Part shown: positions 11,018 through 19,555 of the stretch, one piece after another
How the letters are laid out: each line of letters begins with the position of its first letter
Position numbering within the stretch: position 1 is the stretch's first letter
DNA from: Paenibacillus odorifer
Lineage (GTDB): Bacteria; Bacillota; Bacilli; Paenibacillales; Paenibacillaceae
Direction of reading: 5' to 3'
Length of the DNA stretch: 64,000 nt
NCBI RefSeq assembly: GCF_000758725.1
Contig: NZ_CP009428.1
Location: 4,836,001 to 4,900,000, forward strand
Translations under genes and position numbers: made by a program
Notes under the pieces: generated by a model
What the model was told of the DNA's origin: nothing
Seen by the model: only the letters and a program-made list of their open reading frames with translations
The model's database searches: none

Positions 11018-12484
11018 CTATTCTACTTTAATTGTGTCGAAGAATTTCTCTTGCACTGTTTTGGCAGCAGCTTCAAGCTGTGTCTTGGAATCTGTTCCTT
11101 TTTTGGAGAACAGCTCTTGAATTACATTGGACATGGTTGCGTAGTAGTCCTGTGTATTGTATTGCGCTTCCGGTTTACCGTCCAGCAAACCTAAAATATC
11201 AGGGCTGTATTGATATACATTTGTATATTTATCATACACAGCTTTCGTTTTCTTGCCGAAGTCAGAATCTGCAGAATAGTAATCTAAGAGCGGCGGAATA
11301 AAGTATTTACCATCCGTTGTACGTTGTTGCAGAACCGCATCCAGTGCTTCTAGACCTTTATCGGAGAAGTAATCAAATGTAATATAACGGAATGCCATTT
11401 CTTGCTCGTCTGGTGTTGCATTTGGATTGATTACAAGGTAGTCACCACCAAGTACCCCGGTGTGTTTTCCGCCTTTTTCCATTGCAGGCATTGGATACGT
11501 AAGTACATCTTCTGGTTTCAGACCGCCCTGATTCAACGCTTGCTCAATAACACCGTCAGATCCAGCCATTACCATTGCTGTACGACTTTGTTGGAATGCG
11601 CCTACAGCATCACCCCAGCCCAGTGCCCAGTCCTGAGGAATCGCGTTTGCTTCCCATCTAAGTTTCTTGTAGAAATCCAGCGCTTTAATCCCAGCCTCAG
11701 AATTAAAAGTAGCTACAACCTTACCGCCTTCAATCTTCTGAATTTCACCGCCAGCTTCGAACAGGAAGTTGGTCCAGTTCCAGCCTGCTTCATTCCCTTT
11801 ACCCATTGGAGCAATACCGGAAATCCCTTTTTTGGTATCAGCTACGCCTTTGGCGGTATTCAGCATATCATCCCAAGTCCAATCCATAGGTGGAACAGCA
11901 ACGCCTTTTTCGTCCAGCATTTTTTTGTTGATCATTGTGGTTGTTACATAACCCTTTTGAGTTACGCCGAAGACTTTACCGTCAATGATAAATTGATTTT
12001 GGAGAACCGGGTTAATTTGATCCTTAAATTCGTATTTATTCCACAGATCCGTAATGTCAGCTACCCAGCCTTTTTCAACTAGGAATTTTGCTTCTGTAGC
12101 GTAGGTGTTAAAGAAGGTTGGAGCTTCATTCGCTGCCATTTTGATGCCGATTTCACTTACATTGTACTGCCAATCGTCTTTGACGATTTCAACATTCGGA
12201 TATTCCTCTTGGAAACGTTTGATCTTGTCATCTTCCTGTGCTCTAACTTCGGTTAGGTCAGGGGTTGGATAGTGAATTTTGATGGTCACTTTTCTTTGTG
12301 TGATATCATCAGTTGGCGCTGCTGTAGCACTGCCAGCATTATCTGTTGCAGCATTCGTTGGCGCAGTAGTCGCTTCCCCTTCCTTGTTTCCTGTCGTGTT
12401 TCCGTTATTGTTATTACCGCCGCAAGCGGTTAACAACGATCCGGCCACAAGGAGGCTTAGTAGCACGCTAGAGTACTTACGCAT
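11018..12484 (-). CDS. Carbohydrate ABC transporter substrate-binding lipoprotein
   Basis: Extracellular solute-binding protein of about 488 residues with signal peptide and lipobox (SLLTAC), followed by an Asn/Gly/Thr/Ala-rich spacer and a family 1 binding domain. The start at 12484 (MRKYSSVLL) is preferred because AGGGGAG precedes it; the longer frame to 12502 has no such signal. It is the last gene of an operon kinase-regulator-permease-permease-binding protein. It is only loosely related in sequence to the binding protein at 2679-4085. Substrate unknown. Confidence 0.92.
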   Translation of the reverse strand: MRKYSSVLLSLLVAGSLLTACGGNNNNGNTTGNKEGEATTAPTNAATDNAGSATAAPTDDITQRKVTIKIHYPTPDLTEVRAQEDDKIKRFQEEYPNVEIVKDDWQYNVSEIGIKMAANEAPTFFNTYATEAKFLVEKGWVADITDLWNKYEFKDQINPVLQNQFIIDGKVFGVTQKGYVTTTMINKKMLDEKGVAVPPMDWTWDDMLNTAKGVADTKKGISGIAPMGKGNEAGWNWTNFLFEAGGEIQKIEGGKVVATFNSEAGIKALDFYKKLRWEANAIPQDWALGWGDAVGAFQQSRTAMVMAGSDGVIEQALNQGGLKPEDVLTYPMPAMEKGGKHTGVLGGDYLVINPNATPDEQEMAFRYITFDYFSDKGLEALDAVLQQRTTDGKYFIPPLLDYYSADSDFGKKTKAVYDKYTNVYQYSPDILGLLDGKPEAQYNTQDYYATMSNVIQELFSKKGTDSKTQLEAAAKTVQEKFFDTIKVE

Positions 12485-12616
12485 TGAAACTCCCCTTTTC
12501 AATTCATAGTTATCTTACATATCGATCATAAAAGAGAAATCGTTTACAAACGAGGTGCATTTATATTCCTTTCATGTGCATGTTTACGATCCGTGACTAA
12601 ATCCGTCGATCCTTGC

Positions 12617-13489
12617 TTATCCCTTAACTGCTGATAATGCGACGCCACGCATAATGAACTTTTGGAAGATCAGGAAGACAAGGATCGGCGGCAACGATAC
12701 GATAAATAGGATGGCGAATTTAATATTCGTATTAAGTGCCTTTACATTAATAACGTATTTATAGATTGCTGTCGCGAGCGTATATTTCTCTTCACTGTGC
12801 ATAACCAGAGATGGCCAGAACCAGTCATTCCATGCTGTAGAAAAGATAAAGATCGCCAGCGTAGCAAAAATCGGAACCGACAATGGCACTGCAATGGAGA
12901 AAAAGCTTCTCGGCTCAGAGGAACCGTCAATCCGCGCTGCTTCAAAAATTTCAGGATGTATCCCATCAAAAAAGTTCTTTAAGAGTAGAAAATAGAATGT
13001 ATTCGCACCAGCAGGCAGCCAAAAAGCAGCGTACTGATTCAGTAATCCAAGCTCTTTTAGATTGACAAAGTTGGGAATCATATAGCTGGTCGCCGGAATA
13101 AACAATGTCATCAGGAAAAAGAAATAAATTGCCTTTCTGTAAGGGACATTCATACGAGAAATGCTGAAAGCAGACATTCCCAATACTACTAGTGTCACGA
13201 CCATATTCCCCACAAAAATATAAATGGTGTTTTTAAGGAACATCAGCAGATCAATGTAATTCATCGCTTCCTTAAGGTTGCTGAAGTGCCATTCCTGCGG
13301 GAAAAAATGCGGTGGGAATGAGTTCACCTCTTGATTCGATTTCAGTCCGTTAAATAACGTCATACAGATCGGATACAGCATGCTGAACACCATAATCAAA
13401 ATAACCACGCACATCAAGCCATAAACGATCTTATTGCTTGTTTTTTTCAAATCATGTTCTGAGAGAATCCCTCTGTCTGCGCTCTTCAT
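12617..13489 (-). CDS. Carbohydrate ABC transporter permease (MalG-like)
   Basis: Second membrane subunit of the importer, about 290 residues with six hydrophobic segments and an EAA loop near the C-terminal third (FEAARIDGSSEPRSFF then VPLSVPI). I place the start at 13489 (MKSADRGIL), where AAGGAGG is well spaced; the preceding permease ends one base earlier. The gap to the binding-protein gene is about 130 bp and holds no terminator. Confidence 0.92.
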   Translation of the reverse strand: MKSADRGILSEHDLKKTSNKIVYGLMCVVILIMVFSMLYPICMTLFNGLKSNQEVNSFPPHFFPQEWHFSNLKEAMNYIDLLMFLKNTIYIFVGNMVVTLVVLGMSAFSISRMNVPYRKAIYFFFLMTLFIPATSYMIPNFVNLKELGLLNQYAAFWLPAGANTFYFLLLKNFFDGIHPEIFEAARIDGSSEPRSFFSIAVPLSVPIFATLAIFIFSTAWNDWFWPSLVMHSEEKYTLATAIYKYVINVKALNTNIKFAILFIVSLPPILVFLIFQKFIMRGVALSAVKG

Positions 13490-13490
13490 C

Positions 13491-14411
13491 TTAGTTGTCC
13501 TCCTTGTTAAGCTTGAACTGTAAAATGCCCAAACCACCTAGGACAATGAACATTAGCATGCCAAGCGCAGTCGCTGTTCCATAATCGAGTCGCGTAAAAG
13601 CATATTTTACGATCAGCAGCGCATAGGTAAGCGTAGTATTATTCGGCCCACCATCAAGCAGCGCCATTTGTGACTGATACCCTTGTGAAGTCCCGATAAT
13701 CTGTAATATCAACATCAAAATGATCAAATTACGTAGCGAAGGCAATGTGATGTACTTTATACGTGCCCACACACCAGCCCCATCAATCTCAGCTGCTTCA
13801 TACCAATCCCGCGGAATGCTGAGTACAGCAGCCAAGTATATTAACATCCCTGATCCAAACTGCTGCCACGTCTCCATAAAAACAAGAGAAATCATCGACC
13901 ACCTTGTATCTGTCAGGAAGGCAACCTGGTCCACACCAAGCGTGCTTAATACCGCATTGATTGGGCCCACCGGATCATAAAGCCATCTCCAGAGTCCATA
14001 TAGAACCACACCAGGCATAACGAAAGGAAGGTAAGCCGCTACCCGTACAAAGCCCCCAAACCTTCTCAGCTCCGAGATCATAATGGCAAAAGCGATCGGA
14101 ACCCAGAACCCGATAATAAGACATAGAAGCATGTAATACCCTGTATTTTTTAATGCGGTCAAAACATCTGGATCACTAAGGGCTCTAGCGTAGTTCTCAA
14201 AACCAACAAAGCTATTTCCTTTTACAAAATCAACATGGTAAAAGCTGTACAACAAGCCTTTAAAAATTGGCACCCACAGGAACATTACAAAAATAATCAC
14301 AGCAGGTACGAGGAACATATATCCCCAAAAGTTTTTCTTCCAGCGGTTTTGCTTATACGGTGTACCCTTCAGCGCCGGCGGATTTTCGGATACAACTGCG
14401 GTTTGATTCAT
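13491..14411 (-). CDS. Carbohydrate ABC transporter permease (MalF-like)
   Basis: First membrane subunit, 306 residues, with a basic cytoplasmic N-terminus, six hydrophobic segments and the EAA loop (YEAAEIDGAGVWARI then ITLPSLRN). GAGGGAG precedes the ATG. It lies 117 bp downstream of the response regulator gene with no terminator between, so the regulator and transporter are likely co-transcribed. As in the first operon, no ATPase gene is present. Confidence 0.92.
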   Translation of the reverse strand: MNQTAVVSENPPALKGTPYKQNRWKKNFWGYMFLVPAVIIFVMFLWVPIFKGLLYSFYHVDFVKGNSFVGFENYARALSDPDVLTALKNTGYYMLLCLIIGFWVPIAFAIMISELRRFGGFVRVAAYLPFVMPGVVLYGLWRWLYDPVGPINAVLSTLGVDQVAFLTDTRWSMISLVFMETWQQFGSGMLIYLAAVLSIPRDWYEAAEIDGAGVWARIKYITLPSLRNLIILMLILQIIGTSQGYQSQMALLDGGPNNTTLTYALLIVKYAFTRLDYGTATALGMLMFIVLGGLGILQFKLNKEDN

Positions 14412-14528
14412 CAGGCTCCCTCATTCCATTTTTCTTTCAGCATTTTTCGCAAAATGCTTCCTACCTTAAATTGTAGAAAATGAGGGTTGTACTGAACATG
14501 TCTAAATCTACCGAAGTAGTATGTGTTT

Positions 14529-15857
14529 TTACTTCTTCAATTCACTGGGGCTAATCCCATAATATTTTTTGAAAATTTTACTAAAATGCTCCGGTGATTC
14601 ATAACCTACACGCTCGGCGATTTCGTATCTGCGAAGATCTGTGTTCAAAATCATCTCCCGGCTTTCTTCCATCCGCAGCTTAATTACATATTCCCACAGG
14701 TTGTAACCTGTATTTTTCTTAAACAAATAGCTCAAATAATTAGGACTGACATGGTTTTTCTTAGCCACTTCATGGATGGTTAATCCTTTTTGCGCATAGT
14801 TCTCGTCAATATACTCTCTTGCTTTCTCTACAATCAGATTGCTGCGTGTATGAAGCTCTTCTACTGAAGGATCGGTTGTGTAGCTGTTCCAATTAAAATC
14901 CCCGTAGTAAAACACATAATGGTCATTATGTTCATTATTCCAAAGAATGGCTTTGGAGGCTTGACGGTTCAATACAGCCATAAATGATAGACCCTTGAGA
15001 ATCTGGCTGATGCCGATGACTGCATTTAAGTGCAGATATTTTTGAATATTAAAATGAAGACTGCGGCCAAGAATATCTAGCCTATTGATTTGACTGGCAG
15101 ACGAATCTTCATAGCTTTTTTCATCCCATTGAATAATGATCGTTATTTCTTCATCCTCTGCGTAAAAGGCTGTCGAGTTCCACTCCTGATCCATCAGCTC
15201 TTTGGCGATATTCAGCGCGGCATAACAAAGAAGCCGTCTGTCCTGCAGGGTGTAGTGCTTCTCCTGATTCATTCCAGCCAGAGGCACCTTAATTTTTAAG
15301 ACGGAAAAATACGGCCCTTGCAGCTTCAGGTTATCCAGCTTTTGTAAGCGTTCTGCATCACACAGTACACCTTCAGGCTCATTGAGCAGCTCATTTAATA
15401 ACTTGCTGTATTCCGGAAGCGGCTCTTCCAGCCGAAAGCTTTCATTAATTCCTGACATAAAAATGTCCAATTCTGGTGATGGTTTCCCCATCTTAAGCAG
15501 CACATTTCGCACCGAATCCAGAAATTGCTCACTGTTCAAAGGTTTGATCAAATAATCCTTCGCGCCAAGCCTAACCGCCATTTGCGCATATTGAAATGTC
15601 TCGTGTGCAGAAATCACGATGGTCTGTACCCAAGGTTTGGCCAATTTTGCATGCTGCATCAGATCAATCCCGCTCATTGCGCCCATCTGAATATCAGTAA
15701 CGAGCAGGTCTATTTCCTCCATCCGAATGCAGTCCAGCGCTTCAAAACCACTGTTTGCTGTATAAATATGGTCTATGTTTAACCCCGAAGAAGCTAATAA
15801 ATTGCTCAGCCCTTTACAAATCAAGGGTTCGTCATCCACAACTAATATATTGAACAT
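14529..15857 (-). CDS. YesN-type response regulator, AraC family output
   Basis: 442 residues. The receiver domain spans residues 1-120 with acidic pocket D8/D9, phosphoacceptor D55 (LLVTDIQMG) and the conserved lysine in YLIKPL. A middle region of unknown fold is followed by two AraC-type helix-turn-helix units in the last 100 residues (LTIHEVAKKNHVSPNYLSYLF and RRYEIAERVGYES). It should bind DNA when phosphorylated by the adjacent kinase, whose stop codon lies 19 bp upstream, and activate the sugar transporter genes that follow. The target sites are not identifiable here. Confidence 0.93.
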   Translation of the reverse strand: MFNILVVDDEPLICKGLSNLLASSGLNIDHIYTANSGFEALDCIRMEEIDLLVTDIQMGAMSGIDLMQHAKLAKPWVQTIVISAHETFQYAQMAVRLGAKDYLIKPLNSEQFLDSVRNVLLKMGKPSPELDIFMSGINESFRLEEPLPEYSKLLNELLNEPEGVLCDAERLQKLDNLKLQGPYFSVLKIKVPLAGMNQEKHYTLQDRRLLCYAALNIAKELMDQEWNSTAFYAEDEEITIIIQWDEKSYEDSSASQINRLDILGRSLHFNIQKYLHLNAVIGISQILKGLSFMAVLNRQASKAILWNNEHNDHYVFYYGDFNWNSYTTDPSVEELHTRSNLIVEKAREYIDENYAQKGLTIHEVAKKNHVSPNYLSYLFKKNTGYNLWEYVIKLRMEESREMILNTDLRRYEIAERVGYESPEHFSKIFKKYYGISPSELKK

Positions 15858-15876
15858 ATCTGTATGCTCCCCTTCC

Positions 15877-17670
15877 TTAGTCCTGATTCTCTGATTTCGG
15901 AAGCTTAACCGTCACCAATGTACCGCCCTCTTTACGAGGCGTATAGCTGATGCCATAATCAGAGCCAAAGTGTAAATGTATGCGCTGGTTAATGTTGCGA
16001 ATCCCGTAACCGCTGGCCGGATTTGGACTGTCGTCATTCAGCACAGCTTCAATGGCCTGATAATCAACAGACTTATATCCGTTATCTTCAATAGTGATCT
16101 CGACGGTATCGTCCACACAAACTGCGCTAATGATGATTTCCCCATCCTCGCCCATATTTTTGACACCATGAATAATAGCATTCTCAATTAACGGCTGCAG
16201 GGTAATTTTAGGAATTAGATTTCTTTTCGTATCTGGGTGAATCTCCATTACAACACGAAATATATAATCATACCGGTGCTGCTGCAGCTTGATATAGGCC
16301 GTTGCATGCTCCAGCTCTTCTTCAAGGCTAATCAGCTCCCTTCCCCGACTAAGGCTAATCTTCATAAGCTTGGATAATTCCTTGATCATCTCGGCGGATT
16401 CAACGTTACCTTCCAGCGAGCTTTTCCAGTAAATACTCTCCAAAGTGTTGTAGAGCAAATGCGGATTGATCTGTTGATAGAGCAGTTGAAGCTGTGATTC
16501 CTTCTGTTTTAGCTCCATCTGATATTTATAAGTAATTAGTCCATTAAGCCTGCGGGCCATGTCATAGGTAGATCCAATCAGCACACTGACCTCATCGTTA
16601 CTCCCTCTTTTTGGCGTCTCAGGGACACGATTGCCTGGCTCAAACTTTCGGACGAAAAAGGCTAACTTTTGCAAAGGCGTCATTAATGAACGCCAGAAAT
16701 AAGTAATCATGATTAATCCAAAAACAGCATAGGCCACAGTTATGTATTGAATCACACTTTTCATTTCGTTTTGTTGCTGCAGCAGTGCTTTTACGGCGAT
16801 TTTGTAGACTAGCTTCTGTCCTAAGGCGTGGTTATTATTGACCACATAAATAAAATCCGAGGTAATAACATCCACGGTACCTTCCAAATCCTCAGCAATG
16901 ACCGTTTCCGGCAACGTAATGATCTCACCAGTATTATTCGTAGTAGAAGCGAGTACACGATTATCCAGATCCGTTAAGTAAATATCACCATCAGGCAACG
17001 ATATGGATTTGAGGGATTCTCCGATTTTCGCGTCCATCTTGGTAATGACTAAGACCCCAATAGTCTCAGCTTTCCTGGAGATGTTATTGACAGCTCTCAT
17101 ATAGGTAAGAGTCTTCAAGTTTTCCGCTTGCGCACTTAGCTTCCCTGTGAATTTTAGAGATCCGCGGCCCTTTTTCTGGACAACCTCCTCGAACCAATAT
17201 GGCTCTTCCGCTTTGGAAAAGAAATATACCCCCGCCTTCTTAACCTGTGGGAAATTGGGTGCAAAAAAATAATAATCCTCGGGATCGTATATATAAAGGG
17301 AATAATAGATGCCGTCCCCACGCTCAGCTCCCTGCGAGTAACTGACCAACAGCTTCTCTATCGTCTCATAGCGTTTAACCCGCTCCAGGATGGTATCCGA
17401 ACCCGTCATATTAATCTGCTGAATCAGAGGGTTTTGAATTACAGTGGTAGTAATTTTATTTACGGTATCGATATCTCGGTTAATGATGGTGAAGTTTTGC
17501 TTGTTCAGCTCTACATAAGCATTCGTCACATGGCGCTTCAGAATTTGCTCAGCCTTCATATTCCCGTAAATGTTCAAAAACAGAATGGGCGAGATCATAA
17601 TCAGAAACAGCAGGATAAGCTGCTGTTTGACGTTCAGCTTCAAAATCGGCCTAATCAGCCTAGACAACAT
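15877..17670 (-). CDS. YesM-type sensor histidine kinase
   Basis: Membrane kinase of 597 residues. Membrane helices at about 16-35 and 290-310 flank an extracytoplasmic Cache-like sensor. A HAMP region follows, then the His_kinase box with phosphoacceptor H404 (QINPHLLYNTLE) and a C-terminal ATPase domain with the N-box (PLIENAIIHG) and a glycine box (GYGIRNINQR). GGAGGTG precedes the start. It pairs with the regulator directly downstream. The signal is probably a sugar bound outside the cell or presented by the binding protein. Confidence 0.93.
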   Translation of the reverse strand: MLSRLIRPILKLNVKQQLILLFLIMISPILFLNIYGNMKAEQILKRHVTNAYVELNKQNFTIINRDIDTVNKITTTVIQNPLIQQINMTGSDTILERVKRYETIEKLLVSYSQGAERGDGIYYSLYIYDPEDYYFFAPNFPQVKKAGVYFFSKAEEPYWFEEVVQKKGRGSLKFTGKLSAQAENLKTLTYMRAVNNISRKAETIGVLVITKMDAKIGESLKSISLPDGDIYLTDLDNRVLASTTNNTGEIITLPETVIAEDLEGTVDVITSDFIYVVNNNHALGQKLVYKIAVKALLQQQNEMKSVIQYITVAYAVFGLIMITYFWRSLMTPLQKLAFFVRKFEPGNRVPETPKRGSNDEVSVLIGSTYDMARRLNGLITYKYQMELKQKESQLQLLYQQINPHLLYNTLESIYWKSSLEGNVESAEMIKELSKLMKISLSRGRELISLEEELEHATAYIKLQQHRYDYIFRVVMEIHPDTKRNLIPKITLQPLIENAIIHGVKNMGEDGEIIISAVCVDDTVEITIEDNGYKSVDYQAIEAVLNDDSPNPASGYGIRNINQRIHLHFGSDYGISYTPRKEGGTLVTVKLPKSENQD

Positions 17671-17794
17671 CGAGATACACCTCCGGGTTCAATAACTATA
17701 TCAAAGTGATAAACGCTTACATATGTTTATTTTAAAGTTTTTTATGTTCATTTGTATGTAGTTTTTTCTGTTGGACGGATAAAAAGAGCACGAT

Positions 17795-17945
17795 GATATG
17801 TTCGCCACTACGTGGAGCGTTTGGGCTTACGATCGCTGTTATCCTCAGATTTCCTGATTTTATACCGCTGAGCGGTAGAAATCCGAGGATAAAGGCGACC
17901 ACTGGCGTTTCTCCAGCTCCAAACCTCCACTTCGCAACTCCATCA
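17795..17945. repeat. Imperfect palindromic intergenic element
   Basis: A strong 15-bp inverted repeat (17839-17853 with 17878-17892, one mismatch) lies in the middle of a longer imperfect inverted repeat. Both outer arms contain GTGGAG followed shortly by GTTTGG when read toward the centre. There is no open frame or transposase. It resembles a small mobile or structured intergenic repeat; whether other copies exist cannot be seen from one window. Confidence 0.5.
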
Positions 17946-18110
17946 ACGAACTCTTAAAAACCGCAAACAGAAAAAGGGGGAGACGGCGTAAAGGACACTG
18001 CGTGGGGCTAGGAGGAATGAACTCTATATGGAAGAAGTGCGATGTATGTTCTTGAACACTTGAACACTCAAGTACTTCAATACTTGAATGTGCTTTGCTG
18101 TTGGGCGTCT

Positions 18111-18230
18111 GGATTACTTGATGTGCTATTTAGCTGCTTGTTGTGCGTTAGGATTACCGGATGTGCGGCTTTGCTGCTTGTTGAGCGTTTGGATTACTTA
18201 ATGTGCGACTTACTACTTATTCGGCGTTTT
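18111..18230 (+). repeat. Three tandem 40-bp units
   Basis: Units begin at 18111, 18151 and 18191, each with GGATTAC followed by ATGTGC or a close variant, then GCTGCTTGTTG and GCGTT. A partial fourth unit lies just before. The third unit runs into the larger duplicated segment. No coding potential is supported. Confidence 0.7.
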
Positions 18231-18763
18231 GCATTCCCATACGCCCTCTTCACGATGAGCTATAGGACTCAGATGCAGCTATTTGGCTAATTTTTGGCTT
18301 TTACGAGGAGTTTCGGACTCCAGAGGCGTTATTCGTTCCAAACTACGCGATATGTGGGCTTTTCGAACCAATAGCGACTATGGAGTCCGATAGGTTCGCA
18401 TATGAGCCGAATTATTACTTATAGAGACTATGAGGTCCGATAAACTGTTGAGCTTTTTGACTAACCTTCTGAATTATTTACTATACGGCTAATAGCGACT
18501 ATGGGGTCCGATCACCGTCTGAGCTTAATACTAACCTTTTGGATTACTTAATGTGTAGCTAACTACTTATTCGGCGTTTTACATTCCCACACACCCCTTC
18601 ACGATGAGCGATCGGACTCAGATGCTGCTATTTGGCTGATTTTTGGCTTTTACGAGGAGTTTCGGACTCCAGAGGCGTTATTCGTTCCAAACATACGCGA
18701 TATGTGGGCTTTTCGAGCCAATAGAGACTATGGAGTCCGATAGGTTCGCAAATAAGCCGAATT
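18191..18763 (+). repeat. 223-bp segment duplicated in direct orientation, 350 bp apart
   Basis: Copy A (18191-18413) and copy B (18541-18763) align over their whole length with scattered substitutions and two compensating single-base indels. Both begin with GGATTACTTAATGTG and end with GCCGAATT. The duplication lies in a gene-free region between the kinase gene and pgmB. The sequence after each copy is also related. Confidence 0.85.
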
Positions 18764-18792
18764 TTGGCTAATAGCGACTATGAGGTCCGATA
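18261..18792. repeat. Family of about 22-bp interspersed repeats in both orientations
   Basis: Five plus-strand copies share the core GACTATGGAGTCCGAT or a one- to two-base variant, at 18371, 18421, 18492, 18721 and 18771. Four related copies lie inverted at about 18261, 18311, 18611 and 18660 (CGGACTC followed by AGATG or CAGAGG, then GCTATT or GTTATT). Opposed copies could pair into cruciforms or RNA hairpins. Function unknown. Confidence 0.7.
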
Positions 18793-18828
18793 GACAGTCT
18801 GAGCTAGCTAAATACAGAGACTTTGCAC

Positions 18829-18873
18829 AAAAAAAGACCGCCCCCAAAGGCATCCGCTACTTTGGAGTCGGTC
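18829..18873 (-). terminator. Rho-independent terminator after pgmB
   Basis: The stem GACCG/CGGTC is extended by a second block of eight pairs, with a ten-base loop, and is followed on the minus strand by seven T. It lies 19 bp past the pgmB stop codon and should end the GH65-pgmB transcript. Confidence 0.85.
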
Positions 18874-18891
18874 CCTTGTTCATTTAGAAAT

Positions 18892-19530
18892 TTAGTCTGT
18901 CAGCAGCTCATACAATCCTTTTACGACCAGATCAGCTTCTTTCAGCACCTCAGGTTTGCCGATACCTACAACCTTCATTCCAGCAGCTTTACCTGCTTGA
19001 ACGCCTGCCTCAGCATCTTCAAACACAACACATCCATCCGGCTGCAAGCCTATCTCTTGAGCCGCGATCAGGAATACCTCTGGGTCAGGTTTGGCTAGTG
19101 ACACTTTGTTGCCGTCAACAACTGCATCGAATAAGTCTGTAATGTTCAGCTTATTCAAAATAAACTCAGCGTTCTTACTGGCTGATCCTAGCGCAATCCC
19201 AATCCCACGTGATCTCAATCCTGTTAGGTATTCTTTCACTCCAGGCAGCAGCTCCGATTCCTCGAGTCGAGAAATGTATTCTACGTACAGGCGGTTTTTC
19301 TTCTCCGCCATTGCCTGCTTCTCTGCTTCCTCAAATTCCAGGCCACCCACTTCCAGCAGGATATCAAGCGATCTCAGCCGGCTCACACCTTTAAGCCGTT
19401 CATTATCCTCCTCCGTGAATTTAAAGCCAAGCTCATCTGCAAGACTCGCCCACGCCAAATAATGATATTTGGCTGTATCTACGATCACGCCGTCCAGATC
19501 AAAGATGGCGCCTTTCATATTTTCCAACAT
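18892..19530 (-). CDS. pgmB: Beta-phosphoglucomutase
   Basis: HAD-superfamily enzyme of about 212 residues that interconverts beta-glucose 1-phosphate and glucose 6-phosphate. The nucleophile motif is FDLDGVIVDT near residue 10. The later HAD motifs ALGSASKNA (motif II), KPDPEVF and the acidic EDAEAGVQAG are all present. The start at 19530 is chosen because GGAGAGG precedes it; the frame extends 24 codons further without a signal. It follows two GH65 genes by 25 bp. GH65 phosphorylases release beta-glucose 1-phosphate, so the three genes make a coherent catabolic route. Confidence 0.95.
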   Translation of the reverse strand: MLENMKGAIFDLDGVIVDTAKYHYLAWASLADELGFKFTEEDNERLKGVSRLRSLDILLEVGGLEFEEAEKQAMAEKKNRLYVEYISRLEESELLPGVKEYLTGLRSRGIGIALGSASKNAEFILNKLNITDLFDAVVDGNKVSLAKPDPEVFLIAAQEIGLQPDGCVVFEDAEAGVQAGKAAGMKVVGIGKPEVLKEADLVVKGLYELLTD

Positions 19531-19555
19531 TGATTTGCTTCCTCTCCGTTGTGTA

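Noticed and set aside
18042-18290. 82-codon frame in the repeat region
   Set aside because: It lies across the 40-bp repeat units and has no ribosome binding site or recognisable product.
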